Of a stretch of 64,000 nt of DNA, positions 62,108 through 64,000 are shown one piece after another; the first letter of the stretch is position 1; each line of letters starts with the position of its first letter. The stretch is taken from positions 186,001 to 250,000 of the forward strand of contig CP075368.1 of the NCBI GenBank assembly GCA_019454185.1, in the 5' to 3' direction. The DNA comes from Phycisphaeraceae bacterium. Lineage in GTDB: Bacteria; Planctomycetota; Phycisphaerae; Phycisphaerales; UBA1924. The position numbers and the translations under genes were made by a program. The notes beneath the pieces are model-generated. The model had not been told where the DNA came from and did no database searches. It saw only the letters and a list, made by a program, of their open reading frames with translations.

Positions 62108-62770
62108 TCAGAAGCCGATGATGAACCGGGCGAAGAGCCCTTCGTCCATCATGGTGTTGAAGTCTTCGCTGGGGAGGCCTGTGCGGATGAGATCGAAGCC
62201 GAGCGACATGCCGGCGTTGGCTCCGAGCATGAAGTATGCCTCGGCTGAGAGGGTGGTGTAGCGGCGATCCTCTGTGAAGGCGCGCCCGACACCGTCTGCG
62301 CGGAAGTAGACACCCCGGCTGATCTCGAGGTTCGTGAGGATGAAGTGTGACTCGGAGTGGTCGCCGGGGTTGTTGGTGGCGACGTGAATGTTTGTGCGGT
62401 CGGAGAAGATGGGTTCGAGTTGGGCGTCGTATCCGTATCCGGCTCGAGAGCGCCTTGCGAGGGCTGAGAGAAGGTCGCCGTCTTCGTCTGCGTTGATGGA
62501 GTTGAGGAGGGAGGTTGTGCGCCCGAGTTCGGAGTAGGAGGTGCCGAATGAGACGCGGATCGGGTTGCCATCATCGCCGGCGTTGAGTTGAGGGGAGAAG
62601 GGCTCGGCGGGTTTGGCGGGCTGGTCGTCGGGACGACCGGTCACGGGTTGCAGCCCGACTTTGGGAGATGAGGCAGGGGGCGGTTCTGCGACGGGATGTG
62701 GGGGCTCCGGCTGGAGCGAGGCCAGGGAGAGGAGGCATCCGGCGAGTATGGCGAGCGTGAGTTCGATCAT
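62108..62770 (-). CDS. Secreted outer-membrane-like hypothetical protein
   Basis: 220 residues from ATG 62770 with GGAGG 8 bases upstream. Signal peptide IELTLAILAGCLLSLASLQ; a proline-rich stretch (PEPPHPVAEPPPASSP); then beta-strand-rich sequence (IRVSFGTSYSELG, YGYDAQLEPIFSDRTNIHVATNN, SHFILTNLEISRGVYFRADGVGRAFTEDRRYTTLSAEAYFMLGANAGMSLGFDLIRTGL) ending in Phe (LFARFIIGF), as in outer-membrane barrels. No family was recognised. Spacing to the glycosylase gene is 22 bases. Confidence 0.8.
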   Translation of the reverse strand: MIELTLAILAGCLLSLASLQPEPPHPVAEPPPASSPKVGLQPVTGRPDDQPAKPAEPFSPQLNAGDDGNPIRVSFGTSYSELGRTTSLLNSINADEDGDLLSALARRSRAGYGYDAQLEPIFSDRTNIHVATNNPGDHSESHFILTNLEISRGVYFRADGVGRAFTEDRRYTTLSAEAYFMLGANAGMSLGFDLIRTGLPSEDFNTMMDEGLFARFIIGF

Positions 62771-62837
62771 CACGCGGCCTCCGTTGCCGCGGCGGGTGTG
62801 CGCGGCTGCTGCGCCTGGGTCGTTGGGTAGCGGGGAA

Positions 62838-63485
62838 TCAGCTTCCCAGCCCACTCAATACCTTCGGCATAAACCGGGCGTCTTCCATCAGATACAGGCC
62901 AACAAGCCACTCGCCGACGAGGTACGGCTCAACCTTGAAGGTGCCTTGTACTGCGCCGGTCGTGGCGAACTTTCCGTCATCGACGACTGGTTGGGCGAGG
63001 CGGACTTCGACGGCGTCGTAGGGGGTGGGCGGGACGCCGATGCAGCATCCATCCCACTGGTTGAGCATGGAGAGAAGTTCGCGGGGCTGCTCGATGGCGA
63101 GGGGGAAGCAGACGAAGCCGTCGATCATGACCTGCTTGTCGGCGAGCATCATGACACGACCGGGGAGTGTGGTTTTCTTGGAACGAGGATCGAACTCCTC
63201 GTGGGCGGAGACCAGCATGTCCCAGGTGATGATGTAGGGCTTTTCCTTGGTGCCTTCACCTTTGACGATGAACTTGTCATCGACGAGGAGCGAGCCGTCT
63301 TCCTGCTTGACGATCTTGGCCTCGGTCTGGGGATACTTCGGTGCTTCGCCGGCCGCGGCTTGCGCGGGTTGCTGGGAAGCGAGCAGGGACTCTGGAGCAC
63401 CGAGGATGGAGGCGGCGACGAGCAGGGCTCCGATGCGTCCGAGCGACTTGGTCGAGCGGATGCGGATGCCGGTTCGTGGGGCCAT
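62838..63485 (-). CDS. Secreted DUF3299 protein
   Basis: 215 residues. Signal peptide IGALLVAASILGAPESLLAS. The DUF3299 core reads YIITWDMLVSAHEEFD..., TTLPGRVMMLADKQVMIDGFVCFPLAIEQPRELLSMLNQWDGCCIGVPPTPYDAVEVRLAQPV, with the conserved Cys pair GCCIG. Planctomycetes often keep this gene next to FtsX-type ABC transporter genes, as here. Function is unknown; it may be an exported metal or redox protein. Confidence 0.85.
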   Translation of the reverse strand: MAPRTGIRIRSTKSLGRIGALLVAASILGAPESLLASQQPAQAAAGEAPKYPQTEAKIVKQEDGSLLVDDKFIVKGEGTKEKPYIITWDMLVSAHEEFDPRSKKTTLPGRVMMLADKQVMIDGFVCFPLAIEQPRELLSMLNQWDGCCIGVPPTPYDAVEVRLAQPVVDDGKFATTGAVQGTFKVEPYLVGEWLVGLYLMEDARFMPKVLSGLGS

Positions 63486-63587
63486 GTGTTGATCTCCGTT
63501 GCAGTCACTGCGGCGGGGCTGGACGAATCTGTCGGGTTTGCCTTGAACGGGCTGCCTGATGTGGCTTTCTGGAAGGAGTACCGCGAC

Positions 63588-64000
63588 TCAGGCGATGGGC
63601 TTCAGATTCTTGGCGACCGGGGTTCGATACGCCATGATCGCAGGAATGATCCCGGCGAGCATGGCCAGGAGGGTGGTTCCCCCCAGAACAAGCCCTGTTG
63701 GACGTAGGGGAAGTGTTGGGTCCAGGAAGATCCCTAGTTGGGCCTTGAGGGTCGCGGCTCCGGCTTGGCCACCGATGAGACTGACGGCGAGTCCGAGGAT
63801 GCAGCCGAGGATGCCGAGCAGCGCGGACTCGGCGAGAATAAGCCGGAGGATGCGGGTGCGGCTGGAGCCGAGGACGCGGAGGACGGCGATCTGGCGTCGG
63901 CGCTGTTCCATGGAGTTGTAGAGCGCGAGCGTGATGGAGATGCCGCTTGAGATGATGACGACGACGGCCATGGCGATGAAGACTTTGTCGATGTTGGAGA
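63588..64000 (-). CDS. FtsX-type ABC transporter permease, C-terminal part (cut by window edge)
   Basis: An open frame with no start before the window end; at least 137 residues of the C-terminus. FIAMAVVVIISSGISITLALYNSMEQRRRQIAVLRVLGSSRTRILRLILAESALLGILGCILGLAVSLIGG, then LVLGGTTLLAMLAGIIPAIMAYRTPVAKNLKPIA. The LYNSM-x-x-R-x-x-x-I-A-V-L-R-x-L-G motif and EXALLG are diagnostic of the FtsX/MacB C-terminal permease domain (four helices). The ATPase gene is off the window. The N-terminal part, which would carry the first helix and periplasmic domain, lies beyond 64000. Confidence 0.9.
   Translation of the reverse strand, partial: SNIDKVFIAMAVVVIISSGISITLALYNSMEQRRRQIAVLRVLGSSRTRILRLILAESALLGILGCILGLAVSLIGGQAGAATLKAQLGIFLDPTLPLRPTGLVLGGTTLLAMLAGIIPAIMAYRTPVAKNLKPIA

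Overview
The window is GC-rich (roughly two thirds G+C by eye) bacterial chromosome and reads as a planctomycete, most likely class Phycisphaerae. The reasons are the secreted proteins ending in a PEP-CTERM-like tail of the form PTPASMALLGLGGLV plus arginines, an LptE/BamD pair next to FtsH, a Minf_1886-family protein, a DUF3299 protein beside an FtsX-type permease, a PurL with a duplicated PurS-like N-terminus, frequent GTG starts, and intergenic DNA full of short inverted repeats and octamer tandem repeats. The lineage call is inference; nothing here is a 16S gene. I found no rRNA, tRNA, CRISPR array, transposase or phage gene.

Layout. 1-9.3 kb (all minus): start of purL (cut by the window edge), a glycine-rich membrane protein, an FkbM methyltransferase, a sigma-54 response regulator, ruvC, a glycine-zipper lipoprotein, a LON-N-domain protein, a YhaM-like HD nuclease, queF, a TPR lipoprotein and endonuclease IV. 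9.4-16.5 kb (plus): an ECF sigma factor with a membrane partner, a second sigma factor with a cysteine-bearing tail, a split YeeE/YedE sulfur transporter, a CdiI-like protein, an SDR/O-methyltransferase pair and a LysR regulator. 16.8-22.9 kb: aconitase, a YwqG-like protein, a large DUF2325-like protein and a thioesterase. 22.9-25.9 kb is a low-confidence accessory patch with a cluster of perfect hairpins. 25.9-33.7 kb holds peroxiredoxin, an esterase, a DCC protein, a pseudopilin, a thioredoxin-fold protein, bioY, apaG, bamD and lptE, followed by ftsH.

36.0-40.5 kb (minus) is the best regulatory story: a SAM-I-clan riboswitch precedes metB, a bifunctional aspartokinase/homoserine dehydrogenase without ACT domains, and asd, so control of the aspartate-to-methionine route seems to sit in the RNA leader rather than in allosteric domains. 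Next come aroA, groES and apt, then three tandem 205-residue PEP-CTERM-like proteins, each with its own terminator, two of them nearly identical at the 3' end. 46-52.3 kb holds a PilZ protein, secreted proteins including a beta-helix protein, and small genes.

52.4-56 kb: sucC without an adjacent sucD, then a lower-GC pair of small genes, a 47-residue membrane peptide and a stand-alone permuted papain-like protease candidate. This is the most likely place for an undescribed small system. 56-64 kb: PolX, Ffh, an AI-2E family permease, a Minf_1886 protein, a 3-methyladenine glycosylase, an outer-membrane-like protein, a DUF3299 protein and the C-terminal part of an FtsX-type permease.
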